From assembly GCF_000143415.4 (NCBI RefSeq), contig NW_003314392.1, forward strand, positions 258,433 to 322,432: DNA of 64,000 nt, read 5' to 3'. The translations under genes and the position numbers were made by a program. The DNA comes from Selaginella moellendorffii (taxonomy: Eukaryota > Streptophyta > Lycopodiopsida > Selaginellales > Selaginellaceae). How positions within the stretch are numbered: position 1 is the first letter of the stretch; each line of letters opens with the position of its first letter. Of this stretch, positions 46,045-57,574 are shown one piece after another. Below the pieces are notes generated by a model. That model searched no databases. It saw only the letters and a list, made by a program, of their open reading frames with translations, and was not told where the DNA came from.

Positions 46045-46300
46045 TGTGCCTGGAGTGGCGACGAGGGTGGGCAGGCGAGCCAGCCCAGGGTGTGCCCGCC
46101 TGCGCACCCTCGGCCCCAAGGTGGCCGCCATGTAGCTGGGAGGCCTTGGCCAAGGGGCCAGGGGAGGGGCCGGGGTCTCGTACCCTGCCCATGGCAGAGG
46201 CCAAGGACTTGGCCACGGGGGGGGATGGGCAGGGTCTCGTACCCTACCCATCCTGCCTGCCCCCAACCTGCCCATGGTCCCCCTCGCCGGATCATCCATC
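46045..46300. other. GC-rich patch with a short internal repeat
   Basis: About 70% GC in an otherwise AT-rich stretch. GGGTCTCGTACCCT occurs near 46171 and 46231. Both strands have open frames only because stop codons are AT-rich; no domain is recognisable. Confidence 0.5.
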
Positions 46301-46930
46301 TAAACCGCTAAACATTGCCAAGGAATGCCAACACCGGATCATTAGAAGGACTTAGAAGCATTTGGAGCACTATAGATGAGCATAGCACTATGCATGAATT
46401 TTTCAGGAATTCTTGACTAGCCTGAATGGTAGAACCTGATTGAGCATTTCAAATAGTATCATATAGACAATAGGCATAGCTTGCATAGGTAACCCCATTA
46501 GCAGTAGACCAGCAATAGCAATAGCAGTAAACCTCAGGCTAAACAGCAATAGCACAACTTCCAATCTAGCTTATATTTCTCATCTGTTTGATTTCTTAGA
46601 ACTGCACCTAGATATCCATTACATAAACTAGGAGAGAAATACATTGCAGTCTAGGCATTAGGAGAATAAACATACTCAAACCACTAGGGCAATAGAATAA
46701 GCATACTGACGACTGAACAGCATTAGGTACCTTTTCACCGGCTTCCACAAAGATGGTGCTGTTGATAAGCCATATTGGCTTGGCCTCCAAATGAAGGCTT
46801 ACATTGCAAAATCTTGGAGAAATGCTATGGAAATTGAAGGTGCGGAAATGTTTTGTTCTGCATACTATTGCTGTTCTAGGAGTCAGGACGGACACGTAGT
46901 TGCATGAAGCGCCTTCAATTCCCACATTGA
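46301..46930. other. Intergenic DNA, no gene seen
   Basis: AT-rich with short local repeats (AGCAATAGCAATAGCAGTA). No coding signal. Confidence 0.5.
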
Positions 46931-47835
46931 TTGCTCAAAACTTTCGCTGCTTCCGCCGCGCAGGGAGACGAGGAGCAAGTGTCCTGGGAGTATGAAGCAG
47001 GTGCGTGGGATGGGGTGGCCCCTTACGTTTTTGTCTTTGCATGGATTTTTTTTCTTCTGGAAGAGAAGCTGGAAGAAAACCTGCAGACGTTTCGACTAAT
47101 GCGGATTTCCAGCCGATAAGAAACCGATTTTTGCCAGTGCGATTGCTCAAGTGGCTGCAGCCGAAGCTGAAGCTTGCATGCCAGCTGGGACACAGGCTGG
47201 ATGCTGTCCATACACGCAACACTGGCTGGCACATGAAGCGATGGAAAAAAAGAGGTGGGGGCACTGTCCAATGCTATCGACTTTGGTGAAACGAAAAAGA
47301 AAAATAAGGGAGGCATATGGTGACCCCAGATTTTGCGAATTTGTGTAAGTACTTCTGATTGTGCCCCGGTCCAGGCAAAGCGACAGGGGGATGTAAGCAA
47401 AGCGTGACATAGCCACACCTCGAAGATAATCCAAACAACGAAACAGTAAGGTACTCGTCGTTTTTAAGTCCTTTTGGTTTTGTGAATTTCATGAGTTTTT
47501 ATTTTATTTTTATTTTTTCAGGTTTCTGTGGGAGGGAAGCGGAGTCCAACCTCTAGCGGCTGAAGGTATTAGCTTTGGTGCCTTCTTTGGAAAGGTGGCT
47601 CAGGATCGGACTGCAGGTGGAACTGGACAGTGGCACATGATGCTGCATGTTGAGGAGATTAACTTTCTTCCGGGCAAAAGCCGGGTAGAGGCAAATGCTG
47701 CTTGGCGATTGCTGCTACCTCTCCAATCTTGTCATTCTTCGGTATGGCAAGTTCAATTCAGGAAAGGATTGTGAGCGAGCTCGATAAGGACATGGCAACC
47801 GCAGTCGATCGTCTTAACTTTGTTCAGGTACTCTC
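46931..47835 (+). pseudogene. Unassigned protein-coding remnant
   Basis: Segments with protein-like character lie in order on the plus strand: AASAAQGDEEQVSWEYEA, a splice donor near 47000 and acceptor at about 47114, DKKPIFASAIAQVAAAEAEA, KRKRKIREAYGDPRFCEFV ending at a GTAAGT donor near 47345, then LAAEGISFGAFFGKVAQD and HVEEINFLPGKSRVEANAAW. The frame breaks near 47745. An insertion of about 100 bp seems to separate AEAEA from the KRKRKI part. I do not recognise the family. Its 3' side runs into the glycosyltransferase pseudogene on the other strand. Confidence 0.45.
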
Positions 47836-47904
47836 AAGCAGCGAGCAACCGGGAGTGGGAGCGAGCTCCAACTCCATGGTTGCTCCACTAGAGGCCATGC
47901 CACT

Positions 47905-48653
47905 AGTGAGTCCTAGCTCCGAGCTGGGATTGAGTTCCGGGACTCCTCCCGGTGGAATCCTCGCTCGATGGTGAGTCCGACACCGAGCTAGCCTCGGTTA
48001 CACAGGAGTGGATTCGGCTATCCCCACGGTAGAGATGGTGGTACCTGCGCATACATTCGTCCTGTATCCTCTCAAGCTCCTGAGCGAGGGGATAGCTTAT
48101 CGCGTAGCCGGCTCCTCGATAGGCCATGTTGGAACTGAAGCCGAGCACATTCTGGAAGTGGCTCTCCGAGGTGGTGCCGATGTAGTAAGGCTGATGGTGG
48201 TCGTACTTGCTCAACACCTTCACCAAGTTGTAGGGGAAAACAACCGTGTCGTCGTCGGCCATGACAAACCAATGCACGTCGGGGAGCCGGAGACGAACCA
48301 TCTCGGATCTCGAACACCATGATCGGAGGCAGCGTGGATCGGTCCGTCTCCTCCTCGGCCAGGTCGGTCGTCCATCCAGACGAACCCCCGCATCCTTCCA
48401 GGCTCCCACCATGATCGGATGTAGTTCTTGCGGGAGTTCCACGCCTGGGAGCTCGAGGGAGGCCGAAGAGGAGATTGTGGAGCGTGGTCGGCTCTCCCGA
48501 TGCTGCGGAGCTCAATTTCGCTGGGGATCGTGAGGAATCCGTGAAGAATCGATGGGGCCAAGTGATGATCCAGCAGGCGACTACCACGACCATGATCGCG
48601 CATTTCTTGACAAGCGCGGCGTTCGAGGGAGGAGGGCGCGAGGGTTTTTGCAT
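47905..48653 (-). pseudogene. GT31/DUF604 glycosyltransferase (Fringe-related), multiple frameshifts
   Basis: From 48653 the frame gives a type II anchor (CAIMVVVVACWIITWPHRFF) and TTLHNLLFGL. The next conserved part, WNSRKNYIRSWWEPGRMRGFVWMD, lies in another frame. The catalytic DxD region, WFVMADDDTVVFPYNLVKVL, and YIGTTSESHFQN lie in a third. A further shift near 47985 moves the LGV-LT-E-GFH segment out of frame, and the C-terminal part of the family is missing. The intact family makes Golgi glycosyltransferases. Its start lies 10 bp from that of the STE24 pseudogene on the opposite strand. Confidence 0.85.
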
Positions 48654-49407
48654 CGCGGCAGCTATGGCGTTCCCTTACTTGGAAGCTGTTGTCGGTAAGG
48701 ATTTTTGATGGTTCGTGTTCGCGAAGTGTTGTTGTTTTTGTTGTTATTTTCTCCGCAGGTTTTATGATATTCATGTACTTCTTTGAGAGCTACTTGCATT
48801 TTCGATAGTACAGGGCTCTGCAGCTCCCGACTTTACCTCCAACCTTGAAAGGTGTAGTTAGCCAGGAGACGTTTGAGAAGTCTCGCGCCTATACTCTCGA
48901 AAAAAGGTTAGCTTCCTTATTTTATTTGCGAATTTATTTCTTGCATGTTACTGATGCTTTCATATTCTTTGTGACAGTCGTTTCCAGTTCATTCATTCGA
49001 CGTGGTCTATAATCGAGGAGAGTGCTATTTTACTTTTGAAGGCGTTGCCTTGGGTTTGGCTGGTAAGTGTGCTGTTGTATGTCACCGTAATGTCATGTTC
49101 TTTTATGATCATTTTTTTGGACATTCAGAAATCGGAAGCTATAGTTGTTTGGCTAGGTTTTGATCCGCAGAACGAAATCGTCTAACGAAAGGTGAAACCG
49201 TGTGATGGTGCTCAAGATCCGTTATAGCATATATGGAATGGAAAATGTACATATGTGTGACATGGTGAACCGGTGAAGACTCGTGTCTCTCCACGTGGAC
49301 TAGCCACGTGGCACAGGGCCACTCTCAACACTCCCACTGGCACTGTGGCCATCACGAGTGATACTCATCAGTGGAGAAAGTCCCAGCCCTTCGCGATGGA
49401 CTTGAAA

Positions 49408-51412
49408 TCAATCTCGGGGTAGTGCTTTTGTGAAGATATCTGCAACCTGAGTGGTCGTGTCGCAGTAGATCAGCTCAATTGTGCCATCTTCCACTTTCTC
49501 ACGAACAAAATGATGATGAATCCCAAAGTGTTTGGTGCGTGAATGAAAGCGAGGATTGGCCGCTAACGCAATGCAGCTTTGATTGTCACAGAAGAGGCGA
49601 GTGGGAGTCTTCACACTCACACCAAGGTTAGAAAGTAGTGAGCGTAACCACACACCTTCTTTGGTAGCTTGTGAGGCTGCCAAATATTCTGCTTCAGTAC
49701 TAGAGGTTGCCACTGTACTTTGCTTCCTGCTGCACCACGAGACTGTCGCACTGCCCAGGGAAAACGAATAGCCAGAGGTGGACTTGCGTGTGTCACAGTC
49801 TCCCCCAAAATCAGCATCACAGTAGCCCGTGAGGGTAAGCGCTTTTCCCTGGTAGCACAATCCAAGGTAAATAGTACCTCGAAGGTACCTGAAGATGCGT
49901 TTCACCGCTGCCCAATGTTGAGATCCAGGATTAGCCAGGATTGGCTAACTTTGCTCACGGCAAAGAAATATCTGGGTGCGTACAAACAGCTGGATACATG
50001 AGACTGCCAACAGCTTGTCTGTAAGGGATGGAGTCCATGGCTCTCTTGTCGTCCTCTGTCTCAGGAGACATGGCTCGTGAAAGCTGGCAGCCTAGTTCCA
50101 TTGGTGTCGCCACTGGATTAGAGCTCGTCATAGAAAACCTGGCCAGCATCTCTTCTATATACTTGGCTTGGTGAAGATAGATAGTGCGTTGAGAGCGATC
50201 ACGCACAAGTTCCATGCCAAGAAAGTAGGAAGCCGAGCCAAGAGTTTTCATCTCAAATTGGCTGCAAAGATCTCACTTAACCTGGAGAAACATTAAGTGA
50301 TGATTATGGATGACAAGAGTATCATCAACATAAAGAGCGATGATCACAAATGATTCACCCTCCACCTGAATATAAAGATTCGGGTCTGCCTGGCTACGGG
50401 AAAAGCCCACACTTAGTATAAAATCGTCAAAGCGTTTGTACCAAGATCTGGGTGCTTGTTTCAAGCCGTAGACAGCTTTCTTGAGAAGCCAGAGATGATC
50501 CTCTTTTCTAGCGGCTAGAAATCCTTCTGGCTGTGCCATATAGATTTCTTCTTCAAGCGCGCCATAAAGAAACGCCGTGGTCACATCCATCTGTTCCAGA
50601 TCAAAGTCTCCCACCGCAGCAAAATTAATCAAGGAACGAAGAGTAGAATGCTTAACCACTGGAGCAAAGGTGTCGTTGTAGTCAAGTCCAGGAACTTGCG
50701 AGCATCCTTTCGCCACCAATCGCACCTTGTAGCGAACCGAGCCATCAGGATTAAGCTTCAGAGCATACACCCACATGCTCTTGATAATCTGGCGATCGGA
50801 AGGCACAGTTGGAACAAGAACATGTGTCTCGTTCTTTTGCTGTGAAGCAATCTCGGCTTCCATTGCTACACGCCAGTAAGACGCTTCCTGTGAGGCCATG
50901 GCTTCTCCATAGGTCCTCGGAACAGTAGGAGTCCCAGCTGCACGAGAGGAGACCATGGTCTCGATGAGACGCTCAGTAGGCCGCCTTGTGCGGATCGATC
51001 TGCGTAGAGGATCTGGAGGAGGCGGCGGGGTTGGTGGTGTTGGAGTAGAAGCGGCCATGGGTTGTTGTGTAGGGACTGTTTGAAGCGGCACAGTGATCGT
51101 GCCGACAGTCAACTGATCTTGTTCCGCTTCAACGTCATTTTCTTCGGTCAAGGTAGGTCTGGAAGTAGAACCTTGACTAGAAGGAAGAAACGAATTCTCG
51201 TTGAAAACCACATCTCTGCTCAGGATCTCCTGCTTCGTGATTGGATTCCAGAGACGATAGGCTTTGTGATCGAGGCTGTAGCCCACAAACACAGCCTTCT
51301 GGCTCTTGGGATCCAATTTCTTGCGCATTCCATCAGGGATGTGTGCCCACGCTTCACACCCGAATATTCTCAGATGCGTAACTGTAGGTTTCTTGCCACT
51401 CCATGTCAGCAA
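49408..51412 (-). pseudogene. Copia reverse transcriptase and RNase H part
   Basis: Three frames in order. 51412-50273 holds HLRIFGCEAWAHIP and the RT with KSMWVYALKLNPDG, TFAPVVKHSTLR, MDVTTAFLYGALEEEIYM and YVDDTLVI. 50251-49955 and 49905-49408 hold LGMELVRD, the RNase H GYCDADFGGDCDTRKSTSGY, TEAEYLAASQATKE and ADIFTKALP. Frameshifts lie near 50260 and 49930. Confidence 0.9.
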
Positions 51413-53396
51413 GGGCAGAGGTGGAGAGCCGGTTCTGGAGATAGTTCGCCGTCAAGACAGCGTGAAACCAGAAGCTGCGAGGCAAACCACTGGAAAGTAG
51501 CATTGCCCGAGCACTCTCCACTAGTGTGCGATTCTTGCGCTCAGCTACGCCATTCTGTTGTGGAGTCTCTCGCGTTGTAAGTTCTCGCACAATCCCTCCT
51601 TGCTCACACAGCTGGTTGAAAGCATTGGAAGTGAATTCGCCTCCACCATCACTTCTCAATCGCTTGAGCATTTTCCCAGTTTGTGTTTCTCCCATATCCT
51701 TGAAAGTCTGGAAGTAGTGTAACGATTGGGATTTGCGAGCCATAGGGTAGATCATAGTGCGACGACTGTAGTCATCAATGAAACTGATAAAGTATTGGAT
51801 ACCTCCCACTGCTGTGGTGGCCATCGGGCCACACACATCAGTGTGTACAAGTTCCATGAGCTCTGTAGCTCGAGATGCTCCAGTCTTGGGGAAAGGTTGG
51901 CGAGTAGATTTTCCTAGCTGACAGCCCTGGCAAAATGGAAGAACGGCTCTTGGGTCCAGGTCTAGACCTTCAACCATCTGCTCGCGTGCGAGCTGCTTGA
52001 TTCTATCAGCACTAGGATGCCCCAGGCGTGCGTGCCAAAGCTCCAGTGAGTGACTGGTCGTTGTCTTTTGTGCATGTAGGCCCAGACTCCGTCCAGCAAG
52101 ATCTGGCAGCATGGTAAGGCGGTAGAGGTCACGCCGTCCAGGCCGGGACGCTGTGAGGATGGCTCCTGTGGTCGAGATCAGCTGGAATTGGCGAGGTGTA
52201 ATGGCGAACTGATACCCATCCTCAGCAAATTGTCCCACAGAGAACAAATTAGCACATAAACCAGGAATATAAAGAACCTCGTGGATCTTTACGACTATTC
52301 CTTGTGGTAAAGTGAACTTGATGGTTCCAACTCCTTTCACAGCAAGCTGCTGGGCATTGCCAACGATGACATACTCCTCTGTGGCTGTAGGAACATAGGC
52401 TTCAAAGTACTTATCACTGTTGAACATATGGTCTGTAGCAGTAGAATCCAGGTAGATGCACTCTGCAGACAGTGCTGCCACAGCCATAGCTCGTGACAAG
52501 ATGAAGGCGTGTACCACCTTTTTCTTTGCATTGTTCCTTACAGGCTTGAGAGATGGATTTTTCACCCAGCATTGAGCTTCGTCATGGCCTTTCTTGTTGC
52601 AATGAGAACACTTGGGCTTCTTGGATGAAGAGGCTCCTTGTTTCCCTTTGTTCACTGTTTCTTTCCTGAGAGAAGAGTAGAATGCAACGGCCTCTGATCC
52701 TGTTGTTGCTCTTCGTCTCAGATCATCGTCCTGGAGGCTACTGATCACGCCATTCAGGGTTAGAGGAGTTCCAGTGGTAGTGAGGCTACGTATGAGAGGA
52801 TCAAAGGATGGAGGAAGTGTGACGAGCACCAGCTCTGCTTCTTCTTCATCCTCTATGTTTGCACCCACATCCTTAAGATCATCTAAGATGGTTCTCACAC
52901 CAGCAAGATGATCCTTGAGGTCATCCCCTTCAGCCATCACCAATGCATGAAGCTGCTTCCGTAAAAATATGTGATGGGATGTTGAAGGGATCTGGTAAGT
53001 CTGCTTCATGGCCTCCCACGCTTCCTTTGCACTCTTGCACCGTCCAATGCAATGGAATTCTCGCCCCTCCAGCGCTGCATGGAATTTGCCCAAAGCTCTC
53101 TGGTCCTTCTTGCGATACTTCGCAGTTTCATCCACTGTAGCTGTATCTGGAAGTGTCTCAGTTCCTGTGGTGATGTCCCAGAGGCCTCGTTCATCCATAT
53201 AGGATTCGAATTTTGTCTTCCAGAAGCGCCAGTTCCTCCCATCAAATTTTGGTGGATTTGCGTCCACTGAAACGATATCCGCTGTAGGCACAGTCGGATT
53301 TGTGATGGGAGGGGAAATAGGTGGTGGATTTGGAGGCGGGTTTGTAGGAACAGTGGCTGCCATGGGTGCCGACACCCAATCCCACCACTCGTTCAA
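51354..53396 (-). pseudogene. Copia gag, protease and integrase part
   Basis: 680 codons; the natural start is probably the Met at about 53363 (MAATVPTN). Gag has the UBN2-type region KFHAALEGREFHCIGRCKSA. The knuckle is CSHCNKKGHDEAQC. The protease motif reads LDSTATDHM where family members have LDSGATDHM, so the catalytic DSG is altered. Integrase has LWHARLGHPS...CQGCQLGKS, HTDVCGPM, DDYSRR, LRSDGGGEF and PQQNGVAERKNRT. The frame shifts within 51354-51412. Confidence 0.9.
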
Positions 53397-53850
53397 GTCT
53401 AGGTCCAGATTCTTAGTCGTCCAGTGCCTCTTGCAAGGCCTGCAGCGTTTGGATTAGGGCACGCCTCTGTCTACGTAGACGGAGGCTCCGATTCACCCTA
53501 GCAAGTGTCGCTCTGATCCTACGGTTTCGAATTCTTCTCGCTCTCCCAGGCATTGCTCCGATACCATCTAACGAAAGGTGAAACCGTGTGATGGTGCTCA
53601 AGATCCGTCATAGCATATATGGAATGGAAAATGTACATATGTGTGACGGTGAAGACTCGTGTCTCTCCACGTGGACTAGCCACGTGGCACAGGGCCACTC
53701 TCAAAAATCGCTCATACGTTGGCGTTTCTTGGACTTACGATGCTATGGTCTCAAGTAAACAAACGTCTGATTTTCGCCTTTTCCTAGTAACTGTGTATTC
53801 TGTATGCAGATAAGTGAGATCCCTTTTTCTTTGTATGCAACATTCGTCAT

Positions 53851-54114
53851 TGAGGACCCCAACGAGCTGCCAGGCTGGGAAGTACGCATCTGGATCCAGC
53901 GATCGCTGGCCAACTCGTGGAGAGGCACAACACGCCATCACCCTTGTGCTGTGGGGCCCGGGGCGGCACAAGGGCCGCGCGGGCTGGCCGAGGGGTGTGG
54001 GGGGGCGCCAGGCCGCACCCATTTAGCCCCAACATAGCCTGGATCCCTCCCACCGCCACAAAAGTGTTGTACCCTACCTCGAGGGCGGGTTGGTGTCACA
54101 AATCGATGGGAGTG
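53851..54114. other. GC-rich junction between STE24 remnant and rDNA
   Basis: High-GC stretch with G runs (GGGGGGGCGCCAGG). No recognisable gene. It may be rearranged spacer DNA; I see no clear match to the GC-rich patch at 46.1 kb. Confidence 0.4.
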
Positions 54115-54830
54115 AGGGATGAACTTTAGCGGATCCTAGTATCAAGGCCACTCTGCCGCTTACAGTACCCCATCCTTTATTTAAGTCGTTTGCAAAGGAT
54201 TTATCTCCCTGCTCGTTCAGAATTGCAATCCGAAACCAGTTCACTTCATGTGTTCTCCGGGCCACCCCTACAACATTGGGTAACAACCAGGGAGGTCGAC
54301 AGTGCCACTTCTAGCACAGATTCTGACTTAAAGGTGTTTTGTTATAATCCCCTGCATGGTAGCCACTTCTAGCACAGATTCTGACTTATAGGCATTCTGT
54401 TATAATCCCTTGCATGGTAGCCACTGGCTTGTGCAATGACTAGTGATGCAAATCAATGGTTCCTCTCATACTATTAATGTGGCGCCACGCATCAGTAGAG
54501 TAAAATTAACTTGTCTCATGACAGTCTAAACCCAACTCACGTTCTCTATTGGTGGGTGAATAATCTAACATTTGGTGAATTTTGCTTCACAATGATAGAA
54601 AGAGGTGACATCAAAGGATCAAAAAGCAATGTCACAAACCAATTATCCCTATGGTAACTTTTCTGAAAAATTCTGAAAATCAAAAGGATTGATAAGCCAT
54701 GCTTTCTGTATTGAAGATCAAAATTAAACAATTTTTTACCCTTTTGTTCCACATGGGATTTCTATTCTTGTTGAGCTTATCTTAGGACACCTATGTTATC
54801 TTTTAACAGATGTGCTGCCTAGGGAAACTT
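54115..54830 (-). pseudogene. 26S rRNA 3' fragment, decayed
   Basis: The minus strand follows the 3' end of nuclear large-subunit rRNA. Landmarks on the plus strand are AAGGCCACTCTGCCGCTTAC (about 54145), GGTTCCTCTCATACTA (54461), CACGTTCTCTATTGGTGGGTGAA (54540), GATCAAAAAGCAATGTC (54616) and TTATCTTTTAACAGATGTGC (54797). Many differences are C-to-T or G-to-A, as in methylated dead copies. A 57-bp stretch containing TCTAGCACAGATTCTGACTT is tandemly duplicated near 54310 and 54367. Confidence 0.93.
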
Positions 54831-54944
54831 ACCAAGTCCAAACATGGTGGTGCATGGCTGTTCTTAGTTGGTGGATTGATTTGTTTGGTTAATTTCGATA
54901 ATGAATGAGACCTCAACTTTACATGGAGGCTTGCTTCCATGGCC

Positions 54945-55365
54945 AGCTTTTTAGAGGGACTTTTCGCTTCCAATGGAAGGAAGTTTGAGGCAATAACAAG
55001 TTTATGATGCCTTTAGATGTTCTGGGAAGCATGCACACTACACTAATGGACTCAATGAGTGTGTGCTTGGGCTGAAAGGCTTGGGTAATCTTGTGAAAAT
55101 TCATCATTATGGGGATCATTGCAATTATTGATCTTTAACAAGGAATTCTTAGTAAGTGTGAGTCATTAGCTTGCGCTGACTACATCCTTGCCCTTTGTAC
55201 ACACTGCCCATTGCTCTTACCGATTGAATGATCTAGTGAAGTGTTTGGATTGTAGCGATGTCAGCAATTCACCACTGGTGACAATATAAGAAGTTCATTT
55301 AACATTATCATTTAGAGGAAGGAGAAGTCATAACAAGGTTTCCGTAGGTGAAAGGATCATTGACA
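54945..55365 (+). pseudogene. 18S rRNA 3' fragment, decayed
   Basis: Plus-strand match to the 3' end of small-subunit rRNA. Landmarks are TTAGAGGGACTTTT (54951), GGAAGTTTGAGGCAATAACA (54980), GATGCCTTTAGATGTTCTGG (55008), CCCTTTGTACACACTGCCC (55191), GGAAGGAGAAGTCATAACAA (55317) and the terminal GGATCATTG (55351). A few bases of the 3' terminal region (CCTGCGG) are missing. The same transition-type decay as in the 26S fragment is seen. Confidence 0.95.
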
Positions 55366-55439
55366 CATATCTGTAACTTCTGCAGACTATGAACTTATAT
55401 TGTACCCTGAGGGACCACACCCAGAAGTGCAGTTGGCCA

Positions 55440-55865
55440 GCGTTGTGGGCTCACAACCTCCCGCCTGTGGGTGATGCCACAGGTGGGGGTCACAGCTGTG
55501 GGTGATGCCACGGTTGGTGGTCTGCAAGGCTGGTCAGGTGGAGGATGCAGCTGTCCTGCATTCGGGTTAATCCGGGACTTTCCACCTGTGGGTGATGCCA
55601 TGGGTGGGGGTCCCAATTGCAGGCCTTATCAGCAGTGGTTATTCCTGGCATGGGTCAGTTGTGCTGGCTGCTTGGCACTTCTGGATGTGCAACCTTCCCA
55701 CTTGTGGGTGATGCCATGAGCGGGGGGGTCACAACTGTGGGTGATGTCATGGTTGCCAGGCAGCTTCATCTGCCCAGTGTGCACAGGCAATGGGACTTCT
55801 CGCTTGTAGTGATGTGGGTGATGTGGGTGGGGTCACCGGCTGTGGGTGATGCCATGGTTGTGATT
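55440..55865. repeat. Irregular repeat with TGTGGGTGATGCCA core
   Basis: The core TGTGGGTGATGCCA, or a close variant, occurs at about 55466, 55498, 55587, 55706, 55735 and 55841, separated by GC-richer spacers with GGTGGGGGTC. It directly follows the 18S fragment and could be derived from a rDNA spacer, but that is a guess. Confidence 0.7.
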
Positions 55866-57574
55866 CAGTACCTATATGGTCCTTATTAACCATATAGTTA
55901 CCAGTACTATGTGGTTGATCATAGTTAACCAACAATTATATAACCAACACCATAATTATTGTAGTTCCTCTATATTTATGCTAGAATGAAAATCTACATA
56001 CAACAGCTACTTAATATTTATCACAACAAAATTTTGGTAAAACCTTCACCTTCTTTTATCCTCCTTTCTTTATAAATATATCTAACATATAATGTCATAT
56101 TTATGCATATTAAAAAACTATAAATGGGTGCAAGTTTTATTCCTTGTTACAATTTTAACCATTGATCTATTTTAAACATATAATAACTTAAATATATACA
56201 TATTCTAAAAAATATTCTTTATGAGTTGAGTGTAACCACTACTTTAAACCACTATTATGATTACTAAACCAAAATTTAGTGAGAAGAGATATTAATTGTC
56301 AATTCAAAAAATATATTAGCATATACTAGCATTTACTTAAAATATTCATTAAAGTTCGAATCTATACTAGCAGAGAGCTGTAGCAAACTTGTCCACTACT
56401 CTGCGATATGTCAATACAAAAATGGCCCCTCCATTATGCACATATTGAAGACATGGCTGTTTTTATATCTTGATTAGCTACTTTAAGCAAGGGGAAGTAG
56501 AAACCATCCCGAATACAAATTGGTTTCAGTTCTTAGTAGAATCCAAGCAACATCAGCTTCATGGTGGACACCAGCCCCAGATCCCCAAAGAAGCGTCCAG
56601 AGCCACTGACATATTTCATATCATAAAAGGAAAGACAGAGAGAAGCAACCTTTTTTGGATGCAATGCTCTGCCAGTCACAGTGTTTCTTCTCGTGGTCTT
56701 GCTGACCACTCAATTTGTCAAAATGATGTTGAATGTATATACAATAGTAGCTCCCGCGAATGACGAAGTGCTGAAGATTGTTAGGCGGTACCCTGGACCA
56801 GGTATTTTTTTATTTCACCTTTGACGAGGTAGTTTTCAAGGTTTGATCGATCTTTGACAAAATTGTTATAGTCAGATCAACTCCACTTTTATAGGAGTAG
56901 AGGTCTAGCTCACTGGTTACTGTTACCTAGTAAGTGACTCCACAGAATTGTTAAGTTGTGTTTTCTTTTTTTGCAGTCCAATAAGCGACTCTTCTTCACA
57001 GGTTATCACCTGTGACTTGAACTCTACAAAGAACTGTACATAGCCTGAAACTCTGAAACCATACTTACCGGCAAACGCGTTTGTGAATATACCGAATATT
57101 CTTTCTTTTAGGGTTCTTAGCCGTGATGAAGTATGAAGCTTTGCATGTGCAACATCTGAATGATGAATGCATGAGCTTGCATGATCAAATGCAACTACTG
57201 AGAGATGGATAGAGAACTAACATGTCTTGCCTTGCTTCCGCTTGATAATCCTTTCCAGCACGGTCCATAGCCGCCAAGAGAGAGGAAACCCTAATAAGCA
57301 AAGACAAGCTTCTCGGTAGCAGAGAGAGAAAATCCTAATATACAACCTCCCGCGGAGAAATCTGATCCTGATCGTGAACAGGGGCGAGATTGCGTGCCGG
57401 ATCATCACTTCGTAACTTTTTTTAGTGATACCGTTTGCAGCAAATTTTTGCATTTCCACGTTTGCAACATTTGTGCGTTTGCGTGGTAAGTATGCTCTGA
57501 ACACATTTTCGAGTGTGAGGTTCTTCAAAACCTCCAGAGTCCAGGAAGTTTAGGAGGCCTTAAAGGAAGGAATC
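55866..57574. other. AT-rich intergenic DNA upstream of the receptor kinase
   Basis: 55.9-56.4 kb is very AT-rich. An open stretch at 56470-56763 (97 codons) has no recognisable domain. 56.8-57.57 kb presumably holds the receptor kinase promoter; no clear TATA box could be fixed. Confidence 0.5.

Larger units (their letters stand above)
49181..53703 (-). mobile_element. Ty1/copia LTR retrotransposon inserted in the STE24 pseudogene
   Basis: LTRs at 49181-49327 and 53567-53703 are nearly identical apart from a 10-bp deletion in the right one. In element orientation the LTR starts TGAGAGTGGCCC and is followed by TGGTATCGGAGC, a tRNA-Met primer-binding site at 53566-53555. AAATCG lies at 49175-49180 and again at 53705-53710, consistent with a target duplication. 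Gag, zinc knuckle, protease, integrase, RT and RNase H follow in copia order (integrase before RT). At least three frameshifts inactivate it. It lies antisense to STE24. Confidence 0.93.
48664..53850 (+). pseudogene. STE24: CAAX prenyl protease 1 (STE24) N-terminal remnant split by a copia element
   Basis: Exons 48664-48694, 48759-48906, 48978-49062, 49128-49180 continuing at 53711-53754, and 53810 onwards join in frame. They encode MAFPYLEAVVG, FMIFMYFFESYLHFR, LPTLPPTLKGVVSQETFEKS, SEAIVVWLGFDPQNEI, HTLAFLGLTMLWSQ and ISEIPFSLYATFVIE. This is the N-terminal third of STE24, the ER zinc protease that trims prenylated proteins. The HExxH active site is absent. Three lesions are seen: a TAG at 48806-48808 where a Gln codon is expected, the copia insertion after 49180, and loss of homology after TFVIED at about 53850, where a GC-rich patch and rDNA begin. 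Confidence 0.9.

Noticed and set aside
46035-46355. Gly/Pro-rich proteins in the GC-rich patch
   Set aside because: Open frames in all directions are expected from the base composition.
56470-56763. 97-codon open frame upstream of the receptor kinase
   Set aside because: No recognisable domain, no splice partner, AT-rich surroundings.
57217-57528. 103-codon minus-strand frame before the receptor kinase
   Set aside because: Lies in the presumed promoter/leader of the kinase gene and shows no protein features I can use.
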